Assembly (NCBI GenBank): GCA_022925895.1
Contig: JAKSYS010000424.1
Coordinates: forward strand, 1 to 53,835
Length of the DNA stretch: 53,835 nt
Source of the DNA: Fragilaria crotonensis
Taxonomy: Eukaryota; Bacillariophyta; Fragilariophyceae; Fragilariales; Fragilariaceae
Reading direction: 5' to 3'
Part shown: positions 19,843-28,787 of the stretch, in pieces
Layout: each line of letters begins with the position of its first letter
How positions within the stretch are numbered: position 1 is the stretch's first letter
Made by a program: the position numbers and the translations under genes
Notes under the pieces: model-generated
What the model was told of the DNA's origin: nothing
The model's database searches: none
Seen by the model: the letters and a program-made list of their open reading frames with translations, nothing else

Positions 19843-21387
19843 TTATGAGATGCGTACGGCGATAAGTACTTGAGTCGTTGTTCTTCGCCGTGGATAGAAT
19901 CTGTGACCGTGACTCCTGCATATTTTATCGGTTCTGTAATGAGAACTGGAGAACCTTGTCCTGAATTGCCATGCCATTACATGATAAGAACATTTGCTCA
20001 ATTCCAATGCACCCCCCGTGGAGCTCAGTAGATCGGACCAAAGTTGTGCATTTGCTTGCATCTGATGTAACATAGCTTGTCGTGACTGTTCGGTTTCTTC
20101 AGCTAAAAACTGATTCGTTTGTCCATTGGAATCGTCGACGAATCCCACCATTCCTAAATTTGCGTGTTCGGATGTATCCGGTGAATAATATTCTGCTTTG
20201 AAAGCTTTGGCATCATAACAATCGTACAGGATGCTCGATAAGAAACACCAGATAACTGGTGAATTTCCGCTTCCTTGCCCTGTTCCGTAAATGGGATTAG
20301 AATGACAATGACTGTAGCTCTCTTCTGCAAGTCCCAAATCTGTTCGTATCCGGTATTGGGCTTGTTGCAACGTATTTGCGTTTACCGATGTGACCGTTGC
20401 TGGAACTCCGAATGTTCTGCTTGTCACCATTGCGAGATTTGGTACTATCCTATCGTAGCACGCAGTCGCGTCGTAATTGGTCTGAATCAGTGTTTTCCTT
20501 GTTAGCCGCGAAATTTCCATTTGTAGCTCTTCTATAAATACCGGATCGAACGCGTTTCGATTGGGGCGTGATCCATACTGACCGTCGTTCAGCATTCTTT
20601 TCTTCTCTGCTCCGTAGAGTGCTGATCGCCATTTCAGACCCATGGCGAGGTTGTAATCAGCCTCGTATAAATGGATTACTCGTGTGCGATGGATTCGGAT
20701 ATTTCCCGGTTCTTTGAAAATAATTGTATTTGCAACTTGATGCCATCGAGTGAAAGAATATCCGCGTAATAACGCGTAATTGATAAGTTTCAGATGAACG
20801 TCTACCAATTCTGCTTGCATTTGATCCAATTCTTCGCGTTGTCGTTTGTGGTTATCATCCTCCTCCTCTGGTATAAACGAGTAAGCGTGTTTCGCTATCA
20901 GTGTTTTATAGTGTCCGAGGTGAAGGCCTGATGGGGATGTCGTCGTCGTTTCCCTCCAGATGCGTAATTTTGCTTTGAATTCTTCCTCATCGATCTTCGG
21001 GCACGTATGTGCTGATGCTACTGCTTCCGTTTGTTTGAGATGTTGCAAAAGAATCCCCACGTTATCGTCCAACTCGTCGCGCGAGTATTCGCCTCGAAGA
21101 ATTGCTTCAGTTGAGCTGCTTTGTCCCGTGAATCCTAGGTCGTCACTGAGCGGTGGGACAGTGAATGGTGTGCCATGCGCTTGTCCGAAGTGACGTCTGT
21201 TACGTTCTCGTAGATGATGCACAATCTCTGTTGGCACATCGATTTGTCGCCAATCTGTGCACTGATTTGGATCATCTTCTGTGCTAGCTGGTATCTCGAG
21301 GCGTGTGACACCTGTCTTTTCCTTGGTGAGTCGGAGGCGTTTAAGCTTTTCGAATAGGTTTCTGATAGCTTCTCCTTTTGCAAACAT
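19843..21387 (-). CDS. LINE-D ORF2 reverse transcriptase segment
   Basis: 514 codons. SPSGLHLGHYK (151-161), IRIHRTRVIHLYEADYNL (230-247), GQYGSRPNRNAFDP (269-282), motif A YDATACYDRI with D306 and D312, motif B YGTGQGSGNSP (367-377), motif C GFVDDSNGQ with D418/D419, then KCSYHVMAWQF. After that the frame is lost (shift near 19980). The catalytic triad is intact. The upstream endonuclease frame ends at 21414 and a frame change joins the two near 21390-21410. Element RNA is copied at the nicked target by this domain. Confidence 0.88.
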   Translation of the reverse strand: MFAKGEAIRNLFEKLKRLRLTKEKTGVTRLEIPASTEDDPNQCTDWRQIDVPTEIVHHLRERNRRHFGQAHGTPFTVPPLSDDLGFTGQSSSTEAILRGEYSRDELDDNVGILLQHLKQTEAVASAHTCPKIDEEEFKAKLRIWRETTTTSPSGLHLGHYKTLIAKHAYSFIPEEEDDNHKRQREELDQMQAELVDVHLKLINYALLRGYSFTRWHQVANTIIFKEPGNIRIHRTRVIHLYEADYNLAMGLKWRSALYGAEKKRMLNDGQYGSRPNRNAFDPVFIEELQMEISRLTRKTLIQTNYDATACYDRIVPNLAMVTSRTFGVPATVTSVNANTLQQAQYRIRTDLGLAEESYSHCHSNPIYGTGQGSGNSPVIWCFLSSILYDCYDAKAFKAEYYSPDTSEHANLGMVGFVDDSNGQTNQFLAEETEQSRQAMLHQMQANAQLWSDLLSSTGGALELSKCSYHVMAWQFRTRFSSSHYRTDKICRSHGHRFYPRRRTTTQVLIAVRIS

Positions 21388-21413
21388 CTAAGGCGCTTCC
21401 GTTGCATCGGCTT

Positions 21414-22994
21414 TCAGTGTTGAAGCTCTAACATTTCGATTCGTTTTCGTCTCTCACGGTCGCGTCTCTGATAACTCTCTTGAACAATCGCTTTGACTTC
21501 TCTTTTTGCCTCTCTTAACATAACTGAACACTCATGTATTGTCTGCGGTAGCTCGTCGACCGAAGTGATGTTTCCCCATTCTTGGTTGATTGTTTCTGTA
21601 TTCAGTATTCCAGTACGTTTCGAAGATATCCACTTTTGCAATACTTGTACTTTTTTTCTCGCCTTGGCCAATTCTGCTGACCAGTGTGGTGCATCGAACC
21701 GTGGAATAACTTTTTCTGCTGCGAGGCTTGCGGCAGTTACATCTTTGTCAATCCGTTCTGCAAAAACGTGGCGATTTCCGGGTCGGTCAAGTTGTTGTAT
21801 ACGCTCGAAGACGTTGTGATCTTCCAGAAATTTGTGTTTAGCTTTGATGTAAGCGGTTACTTGTTGCAGGTTATTGGATTTTAGAACTCGTGGTTCAAAC
21901 TTTGCCAACGGTTGAATTTGAACTCCAAACAATTGGTCAATTGCGAAGTCGACGTAATAAGCCCGATGATCTGTTGGAAATTTTGCGTTGAACGCTTCGT
22001 AACCTGCATTGACCACCGACTGTATTATGCCCGGAGTTGCGAATGCGTAATCGAGACATTTGTGTCCTCTTGAGTATGTCGCAGGTAGCGGACCTGAGTG
22101 TTTATTGCTCATTACATTCGTGAGTTCATTGTCATCCAGTATTTTTTGCATTGCGTCGGGATCTGAACCTATGCACTCGTTAAAATCTCCGAGTAGAAAG
22201 ATTTCCTCGTTTCCTTCGCGGCATTGCTTTAGATAATTTCCCAAATCTCTGCGGAAAGCCACCCTCGGGGCGGTGATGTTGTCTTGTGCTTGAATGAGAA
22301 GACTTTGTTGTTGCGATGCGGCTGTTATCAATCCTTTGCCTGGGAAATCTGTTACTACTTGGTATGCCGAGATAATTGAAATTATTCGTCCTGTCCGTCC
22401 TTGGAGTTTGTGGCAAACCCATCGTCCCCATCCGTCTTGGTATACTGTTCTTACGCGTCCTGTTATATCTCCTACTGTCATCATAAACGTTCCGCCCGGT
22501 TTGTAGTGATTTTTGAATGCTACCGGTGTATTGGAAAAATTTATTCTTGATCTCTTCCAATGCTGTTTTGTTGTGTCGTATAAGATACTTCGAACAGTCG
22601 ACTGAACAGTGTCCAAATTGTGTTCTTGTCCGCATATAATGTCCGCTTGAACTTCTCTCATTGCTGCGCAATAATGATCGAATTGTCCTCCGCGTCGATC
22701 GAGTGTGAAACCGTTAACGTTCCCTGAGTAAACTCGCAACGTGCCTGCCTCCTTTGATTGTAACTCGTCTCCCCAGTATGTGTTCGTTCTTTGATTTGCT
22801 CTTGATATGTGTATTTCCCGGTGTGTTCTCTGAGACTCCGTACTGTTTTCTGTTCGCTGCGTAAAAATTCTCCTCCACTCCGTTTGTGCGATTGTTAATT
22901 GTTCTGTGTTCGTGTGTCGCCTTGTTGTTTCCGTTGGTGTGCTCTGTCTTCCGAGAAGTTGTGTTTCTCTTACGTCTTCCTGATTTTCAATCAT
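21414..22994 (-). CDS. LINE-D ORF2 N-terminal AP-endonuclease segment
   Basis: 526 codons. AP-endonuclease (EEP fold) signature: SGNVNGF (N94), CGQEHNLD (E124), LLGDFNECIG (D270, N272), KCLDYAFA (D315), FPTDHRAYYVDF (D342, H343). All expected catalytic residues are present, so the domain should be able to nick target DNA. The start ATG at 22994 overlaps the ORF1 stop as ATGA, which supports this start and suggests termination-reinitiation. The frame stops with TGA at 21414-21416 just before the RT domain, where a functional element would read on; this is probably a lesion. The C-terminal 100 residues are Lys/Arg/Glu-rich. Confidence 0.87.
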   Translation of the reverse strand: MIENQEDVRETQLLGRQSTPTETTRRHTNTEQLTIAQTEWRRIFTQRTENSTESQRTHREIHISRANQRTNTYWGDELQSKEAGTLRVYSGNVNGFTLDRRGGQFDHYCAAMREVQADIICGQEHNLDTVQSTVRSILYDTTKQHWKRSRINFSNTPVAFKNHYKPGGTFMMTVGDITGRVRTVYQDGWGRWVCHKLQGRTGRIISIISAYQVVTDFPGKGLITAASQQQSLLIQAQDNITAPRVAFRRDLGNYLKQCREGNEEIFLLGDFNECIGSDPDAMQKILDDNELTNVMSNKHSGPLPATYSRGHKCLDYAFATPGIIQSVVNAGYEAFNAKFPTDHRAYYVDFAIDQLFGVQIQPLAKFEPRVLKSNNLQQVTAYIKAKHKFLEDHNVFERIQQLDRPGNRHVFAERIDKDVTAASLAAEKVIPRFDAPHWSAELAKARKKVQVLQKWISSKRTGILNTETINQEWGNITSVDELPQTIHECSVMLREAKREVKAIVQESYQRRDRERRKRIEMLELQH

Positions 22995-25058
22995 TTTGTC
23001 CTAGTATGTGCCTCGAGTTCCATAATATGGGCCAAGGACTTGTTGGTGCTCTCAATTCTAGAGCCTTGCTTGTTAATGTCGTCGTCTTCTGACTCCGACA
23101 TCTGATTTTTGTCTCCCTGTTCCTTTAGGGCCGACTCGTTCGTAAACTTTTCTTCTGTAGGTGGTGGACTTCTAGTCGACCACTCAGATTGCGAAGCAAT
23201 CTCCTCGAGGTAGTCAGGTGTATTCCACATTCCGCTACTTTCGGTCAGTTCTTTTGTTGGGGTTTTTGTTGGTGTTTTTTTGTTGTCTCGTCGTTTGATG
23301 GAGTCGTCACCTCGAAATGTCTCATGAGCGTCTTCTCCCTCGGTTGTTGCATCTTGAATCTGGGTAGCCGATCTCTTTCCTAGGCTTTGGTCGTGGTGTT
23401 GTGTGGACATCATTTGAGCAAACATAGTGGTCATTTGTTGTGTGAAAGTCGAGAATTGCTCTTGTAGAGCTAGTGCCACTTGTTGTTTAACCTTCTCGTC
23501 AATTGCTTCACGTTCTCTTTCCACTTGTTCCTTAACCTTCTCCTCGATGCGTGCTTGTTCTTGAGTTCTGATTTCTTCAATTTTGCCAATCTCTTTGAGT
23601 TGCGCCACCTCTTCGCGGCTGATTTCTAAATCCTTCTTCAACGTCCTCTGAATGTCCGATTCTTCCGATGACTTGAAATCAGTTGATGAATGTGCTCGAG
23701 AGCCGCGTGCAGTTTCTGCCCAAGATCTTCCGTTGAGTGATGACATGGCTTGGCTTCCTCCGAATGTCGAGTTATCCGTCGAGCTTTGTTGTTGTTTTGG
23801 ATAAACGAAGATTGGTGGGCTGTCGGTTGACAAATTGGATCCGATGGACATTGCTGTGTTGATGCTAATGGTTAAGTATGATTGATCGCCTTGCGAGTCG
23901 CCGTCTGATTCGATGGGTGAAACTTCTGGAGGTCCGGGTATCTATGCTCTGGGGCTTTGGCGTCTGGTTCAACAAACTCGTCGTACCATTTGGGAATGAC
24001 ATCCTTGAGATGGTCTCGGACTTTGTGATAGTTCTTTTGATGAACGAGGACTTTGTATCTGCCATCTTCGTTGACTGATGCGCATGGCAATAGAGACAAG
24101 ATTCCTGGAATGGCGAAATTCGATCAGACAAGTAATGCATTGCGTCTGGACCGATATGATTCAAGATGATTACATAATTTGTAGCAATCATCTGAGTTTG
24201 TGCTTTGATAAATCTTTCGAAAGCTTCGGGGTGACGTGTGCGCATCTTATATTGCACAAAAGTGCCATCCTCCTTGTAAGCTGTTTTCAGATGCTTGGTT
24301 AATTCCTCGCGGTCTGCTCGCATCGTCTTGATAGCATATGCTTTTGTTCGCACAATACGGCCGTTTCCTTTTCTCATTTTTGGGGAGCAATAGACCAACT
24401 TGAATTTGGGTACTTTTGTTCGCGGAAAACTCTGCTGAATGGTTTTTGTCACTTTAATTGTGGCTTGATCAATATCATGAAACTGTGGATCGATTCCGTA
24501 TAGAAAGCCCAATTGTGTTGTTTCCCAGTCTGCTTCGCTCCAGCGGTGTTCGTTTACGTAGAAATCATGATCTTTCATAAGCTTAATCACGTTTGCTGCT
24601 TCTTTGAGTTCTCCTAACGATACTGATGTCTGAATCCGGTGAACTATGTAACTGGTGACATGGGGATGATTCGAATTCTCTTTGCGGTCTCTAGAGCGGT
24701 GTTGCGTTGTGTGGCGGTCGAAATGAAGCTGGAATTGCAAGGTGTGCTCCTCCGGGTTGGTCCTGAGGGGATCTACTTTGCCAACAATGCGGTTTCGATT
24801 GTCGAAGAATTTCACATCTTCTCCGAAAGCTTTGGTTACTTCGTGCATCCAATGTGCGTGTAGAATGGCGGGATGAACTCCGTCTTTGTCTCTGGGAGGT
24901 ACAAAACGGAATTTGATAGTCTTTTCAATCTTCAGTCCATTGTTCGACCTCGTTTTTTCTCCTCGCGTTGGAGTGATGACTGTGTCATCGTCTGCGGTTG
25001 GATTCATTCGTCCAGATGGATTCCCATCCTCAGCGAGATGAACGGAAGGGTTCATCAT
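22991..25058 (-). pseudogene. LINE-D ORF1 (nucleic-acid-binding/coiled-coil protein)
   Basis: Three frames form one protein. 25058 (ATG, MMNPSVHL) to about 24130: mixed alpha/beta region with basic patches (KIEKTIKFRFVPPRDKDGVH). Then about 24120-23920 in a second frame (GRYKVLVHQKNYHKVRDHL). Then from about 23920 to the stop at 22991 in a third (VSPIESDGDSQGDQSYL, SIGSNLSTDSPP). The last part has a strong Glu/Lys/Gln coiled coil (about 23640-23480) and an acidic Ser/Glu tail. There is no CCHC knuckle. ORF1 proteins of LINEs coat the RNA and often trimerise through coiled coils. The stop overlaps the ORF2 ATG. ATG 25058 is preferred because it is the first ATG after the 5' UTR hairpin. Confidence 0.75.
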
Positions 25059-25144
25059 TGTCAAACGACGTAGGTACAAAACCTACGGTAGATTCACGTA
25101 GAAAAACCTAGTAAGCTTACTATTTTCTCTTAAGTGAAAATTCT
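25059..25144 (-). promoter_or_regulatory. LINE-D 5' UTR with two inverted repeats
   Basis: A 14-bp perfect palindrome TAGTAAGCTTACTA lies at 25109-25122. A 7-bp stem with 5-nt loop (CGTAGGT-TTTGT-ACCTACG on the element strand) lies at 25069-25087, ten bases before the ORF1 ATG. LINEs carry internal promoters in the 5' UTR. Whether these structures act in transcription or translation is unknown. Confidence 0.45.
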
Positions 25145-25162
25145 ATTTTGCTGCCCAGTTCA
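25145..25162 (+). repeat. Target-site duplication of LINE-D (right copy)
   Basis: Identical to 16907-16924 and part of the Plavaka-like transposase coding sequence (LNWAAK). Confidence 0.93.
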
Positions 25163-25730
25163 GTACCAGGGTAAATGCTTTGACAGGACAGTTCAGATCG
25201 CGTAAGAGTTGCAACAACTCAATTTGGACCTTCTCCTCCCGAGAAAAACGTTCGAGACCAAGTGGGTTGGACCGTAGCTTAAAGAGTTTCTCATACAAAT
25301 CAAAGACACTGTGGTCTGCTTGACATTTCTCCTCTTCACTTTCCAAAACATCCTGATCATCAACGCGACCGTAGTTGGAAGCGTCGTCGTTGTCAACGAC
25401 AAAGTCATCCTCCTCGGATTCATGTCCATCTTTGACACCTAGCTTTTTGTGCACCTCTCTGCCACTCTCTTTGACACCACGAGATGAAAATGAGCTCAAA
25501 TTAAGGCGCCTGTGAGGAGTGCCTTCTTGCAACACCTCATGACTGGTATTCACGTGACTATTGTTTGAGATGTTGTTGGATGTTGTTGTTGCTGAGTTGT
25601 CGTGCGTAGAGTAATGCGATGCACACCATGCATTTTGAGCAAGGTGGGTGCCAAGCCTCTTGAAAGGCTTCTCGCAACCAACACAAACATCTGATGTCGA
25701 CATGAAAGGTGAAAGACAATGAATGCACAA
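25145..25730 (-). pseudogene. Plavaka-like transposase, N-terminal part
   Basis: 195 codons ending LVLNWAAK at the LINE-D junction. After removal of LINE-D and one duplication copy the frame continues directly into 16924-14103 (NWAAKSNASGHVFQ). N-terminus: C-X2-C-X9-H-X6-C finger (CVGCEKPFKRLGTHLAQNAWC from residue 16), a DNA-binding or BED-like candidate. Then comes a Ser/Asn-rich linker and an acidic stretch (DGHESEEDDFVVDNDD). ATG 25730 or the internal MSTSDVC at 25703 could be the start. Confidence 0.7.
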
Positions 25731-26231
25731 TGACTAGAAGACAACACAATTATTTAGTGAAGAGAAAACATTTTTACGAAGAGAAACACAGCTTGCTGTA
25801 ACAGCATAAAGTTGTCGCTGTGTACAAAACAAAATCAGAGTGGCACCAAATCAAACACAAAAAAAGTTTATCATAACATAAAATGGTTAATTGATCGACA
25901 GAAAATGATGTTGTTGGGTTGTTACTATCATTACATATGGGAGGAATCAAACAAAACTTATTCTTTTCATCCAATTAAAGATATTGTTTGTCATAAACAA
26001 AACAGTTGCAAATGAGACATTGCTAAGAACACTCCATTATAGTTGCCGATCAAATGTCTATAGACAGATATGTTTAGAGTGTTCTAGCATATATGTTGAA
26101 CAATGACATATCAAGTTGTACATAAGACACTTTGTCCTCGTACATGCAAATTTAAAGTAAGAATTGACCATAAAATAATACAAAGTCAACATATATGGTA
26201 TAATCACCACAAAATACTTAACATATTATGA
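25731..26231. other. AT-rich non-coding segment
   Basis: No plausible gene. It holds 9-bp inverted repeats AGAACACTC (26026-26034) and GAGTGTTCT (26077-26085) around a 12-bp palindrome TGTCTATAGACA (26055-26066). It may contain the 5' end of the Plavaka-like element, but no matching partner was found on the other side. Confidence 0.5.
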
Positions 26232-26273
26232 CATACTTACCAAAACCCACCTTCTGATGGAGTAATCGCATCC

Positions 26274-28619
26274 ATGCTACAAAAAATGCACGTGAGCAGC
26301 AAAATACCAACTGCAATACGACACGGTCCAAAGGCTCTTGGTGGACTAGACATTTATGACCTTCGAACTGAAATCGGAATCGAACAATTAAAGTTCCTCA
26401 GGGATGCCTTGTTTTCAAACTCATCCGCCGGAAAACTGATCATGATTAATTTACACATGATGCAACAAGAGGCAGGAGTAGATTTCCCTCTTCTCGAGCA
26501 TCCATCGGAACCTGTTCCATACATCACAACCACATGGCTCTCATCTGTCCGGGACTTTATGGCAGATCACAATATCAAAATCACCATCACCGATCAGCCC
26601 GGTCTCACACCTCAAAGCACAAATGATGAATTTATCATGCAACGTCAACATCTTAGCCGATACACCACCGAACAACAACGAGATATCAATTTGGTCCGTC
26701 TGTATCTCCAAGCGACGACTTTGGCAGATCTTACCGACTTATCACGACCAGAGGCAATATCACGATACTCACTCGATGGACTGCGAAAGCCTGATGCCAC
26801 ATATGGAAATAAATGGCCTCGTCAAGAAGAACCATCTCGGCCACAAAAACGCCTGTGGCAACGATACATAAAGTCATGTTTCCTTCGGTATGTACCGATG
26901 TGGAAAAAACCACCACTCACTGCTCGAGAAGTTCAAGAAAATCCAACAACACACGGAGTGCCTCAAATCCCCACCGTGCAAACAGATGACCCAACAAGTT
27001 TTCCGACTCTCATGACATACATTAAGAGTCTCCCTCGAACTCAACGCAGGATGATATCAGACGTCAAACAGGTTGCTACCGACCTTCAGATCTGGAGGGC
27101 TTTCCGATCTCGCGAGGAGCGTCTCACAATTGCGTCCGACGGTGGTTTAGACGGACAACACGGGACCTTTGGATGGGTACTCGCCACAAAAAAATTGACT
27201 CTTTTCGAATGCGGGGGCCCAGTAGATGGACCCTTCGATACGATATCCTCAACACGCAGCGAATTGTGTGGCTACGCATCGGCCTTGCTATTGATCACGG
27301 CAGTGGCACGGAACTGGGGTTTACGTCACCGTTGTACCTTCCGCTGGATCACCGACAGCAAATCTGCCCTATCCAGAGCTATTCGCATGGTCCGTATAAG
27401 GTCACGCTTAACCCGACTGCCACCAGACTCAGACTTATTGACAATGATCAGCAGCCTTATGTGGGAACTTCGACGCTCGATTATAATGAAATGGGTGAAG
27501 GGTCATCAGGACAAACTCACAGCGTATGACACTCTTTCAACCGACGCAAAATTGAACATGACAGCTGACTTCCTTGCCACGCGGTATAGACTCCGAGGCA
27601 GGATTAAACCGACATCACATTTGGATCATCCATCAACGCAGCGCATATCCATCGTTCTGAACGGCACCCGGTTAACTAGCCAAATTGATGAATGTATCCG
27701 GTATCATATAAACGGATATCAAATGCGTCTTCATATGCAAAGCAAGCGACACTGGAGCAACAGCACCTGGGATCAAGTCGATTTCGATCTTTTTGGAAAA
27801 CATCACCAACGCATGTCATCTCCTATGCAAGTCTTCAAAACTAAACTATCCCATGATCAGCTTCCACTCGGCAAAACAAGATTACACCGATCGGCGGTAC
27901 ATGACCAAAACATTTCTATATGCCCTTGTTGTGGCACGCACTCCGAAGACGTCAATCACTTCTTTCGATGCCCATCAAACAACGCCATCACCAGCGGATT
28001 GCAAGCCATATTGAAAGACAGCAAATTTCCTGACAGCCATCCTATCAGACGCGTACTCCACGATGGTATAAGACATTGGATAACGGATCAAAAAGTGGCT
28101 TTTCAACCTTCAATTGATGGGTATCCACCAGAAACGCAAGCTTCGATTCGCCTCGCGATACAATCGCAATCTTCTATAGGATGGGACAATGCAATTCGTG
28201 GATTCCTAAGTAAGGAATGGACAGATTTGGCTTCGAGAACTCTCCTTGCACCGAGAAAGCTGGATCTACAAAATGGACGTCGCAGAATGCAATCCATCAT
28301 CAATAGCCTTTTCGAGTACGCTCGCCGTACGTGGGTATTCCGAAACGAATGTCTTCATGGTAGAGACGAGCAGAAAAAACGAGAAACCCTCACGGCCGAA
28401 GAAGCAGAAATCAGACAGTATTATACCAACCAAAAAATGCTACATTTTGACGATCGATACCTCTGTGATAAGAACCTGGACACTCTACTGAACTCATCGT
28501 CTTCCAACAAACGAAGATGGTTACGACGAGCCAGAATTTCTAAAACAAGACAAGATACAGACGGCCAGCGGCAATGTGTGATAACAAGCTTCTTCCAGCG
28601 TACCACAACAGAAAAATAA
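26274..28619 (+). CDS. LINE-C ORF2 C-terminal region: RNase H and zinc knuckle
   Basis: 781 codons without a stop; the ATG is internal to the ancestral ORF. The N-terminal third matches the post-RT region (GPKALGGLDIYDL). RNase H: IASDGGLDGQHGTFGW, SSTRSELCGYASALL, RWITDSKSAL, KWVKGHQDK..KLNMTADFLAT, complete. Zinc knuckle CPCC..VNHFFRC (C-X2-C-X8-H-X3-C). The C-terminal Trp/Arg-rich region ends CVITSFFQRTTTEK. Compared with LINE-B, this copy shows the intact frame. Without RT or endonuclease it cannot move by itself. The open frame despite an imperfect target duplication is mildly surprising. Confidence 0.85.
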   Translation: MLQKMHVSSKIPTAIRHGPKALGGLDIYDLRTEIGIEQLKFLRDALFSNSSAGKLIMINLHMMQQEAGVDFPLLEHPSEPVPYITTTWLSSVRDFMADHNIKITITDQPGLTPQSTNDEFIMQRQHLSRYTTEQQRDINLVRLYLQATTLADLTDLSRPEAISRYSLDGLRKPDATYGNKWPRQEEPSRPQKRLWQRYIKSCFLRYVPMWKKPPLTAREVQENPTTHGVPQIPTVQTDDPTSFPTLMTYIKSLPRTQRRMISDVKQVATDLQIWRAFRSREERLTIASDGGLDGQHGTFGWVLATKKLTLFECGGPVDGPFDTISSTRSELCGYASALLLITAVARNWGLRHRCTFRWITDSKSALSRAIRMVRIRSRLTRLPPDSDLLTMISSLMWELRRSIIMKWVKGHQDKLTAYDTLSTDAKLNMTADFLATRYRLRGRIKPTSHLDHPSTQRISIVLNGTRLTSQIDECIRYHINGYQMRLHMQSKRHWSNSTWDQVDFDLFGKHHQRMSSPMQVFKTKLSHDQLPLGKTRLHRSAVHDQNISICPCCGTHSEDVNHFFRCPSNNAITSGLQAILKDSKFPDSHPIRRVLHDGIRHWITDQKVAFQPSIDGYPPETQASIRLAIQSQSSIGWDNAIRGFLSKEWTDLASRTLLAPRKLDLQNGRRRMQSIINSLFEYARRTWVFRNECLHGRDEQKKRETLTAEEAEIRQYYTNQKMLHFDDRYLCDKNLDTLLNSSSSNKRRWLRRARISKTRQDTDGQRQCVITSFFQRTTTEK

Positions 28620-28773
28620 GGTATCGCCACGCAACGCAGTAAACGGTACTACTGCACATTCATATGTACAGTCACATCATAACTCTCGCGAGCATAGCTC
28701 GCCGGAGTGGGGTACACAGTGCAGCCCGTACGGTCCGCACACGGTGCTAACCCGATAATTAGGTTTATTTTAT
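28620..28773 (+). other. Structured 3' UTR of LINE-C
   Basis: Hairpin GCGAGC-ATA-GCTCGC at 28688-28702, then GGGGTACAC, a GTGC/GCAC stem (about 28719-28740), CGGTGCTAACCC and ATAATTAGGTTT. The single-stranded-looking blocks are identical to LINE-B while the stems differ with compensating changes. Confidence 0.7.
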
Positions 28774-28787
28774 TTAACATGTTTTGA

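Larger units (their letters stand above)
16925..25144 (-). mobile_element. LINE-D: full-length APE-type non-LTR retrotransposon with RNase H
   Basis: 8220 bp flanked by perfect 18-bp duplications. On the minus strand the order is 5' UTR with hairpins, ORF1 (coiled coil), ORF2 with AP-endonuclease, RT, RNase H and zinc knuckle, 3' UTR and a T10-11 tail. It belongs with LINE-A and LINE-E. ORF1 has two shifts; ORF2 has a stop and shift between endonuclease and RT and a shift between RT and RNase H. I could not assign a named LINE clade. The RT signature YDATACYDRI / GTGQGSGNSP / FVDD is unlike the usual L1 or RTE motifs. Confidence 0.92.
14103..25730 (-). mobile_element. Plavaka-like DNA transposon carrying nested LINE-D
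   Basis: The transposase gene occupies 25730-25145 and 16924-14103, with LINE-D between. No terminal inverted repeats were found; the left end may have been lost to LINE-A or lie outside the window, so the true limits are unknown. Confidence 0.5.
26232..28773 (+). mobile_element. LINE-C: 5'-truncated non-LTR retrotransposon, relative of LINE-B
   Basis: 2.54 kb between imperfect direct repeats TTAACATATTATGA (26218-26231) and TTAACATGTTTTGA (28774-28787), 12 of 14 identical, read as a decayed target duplication. It encodes the post-RT part of ORF2 and ends in the same structured 3' UTR as LINE-B. The truncation point near 26240 is approximate. Confidence 0.8.

Noticed and set aside
26026-26085. 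AGAACACTC/GAGTGTTCT as transposon terminal repeats
   Set aside because: Only 9 bp, 60 bp apart, no target duplication; kept only as a local inverted repeat.
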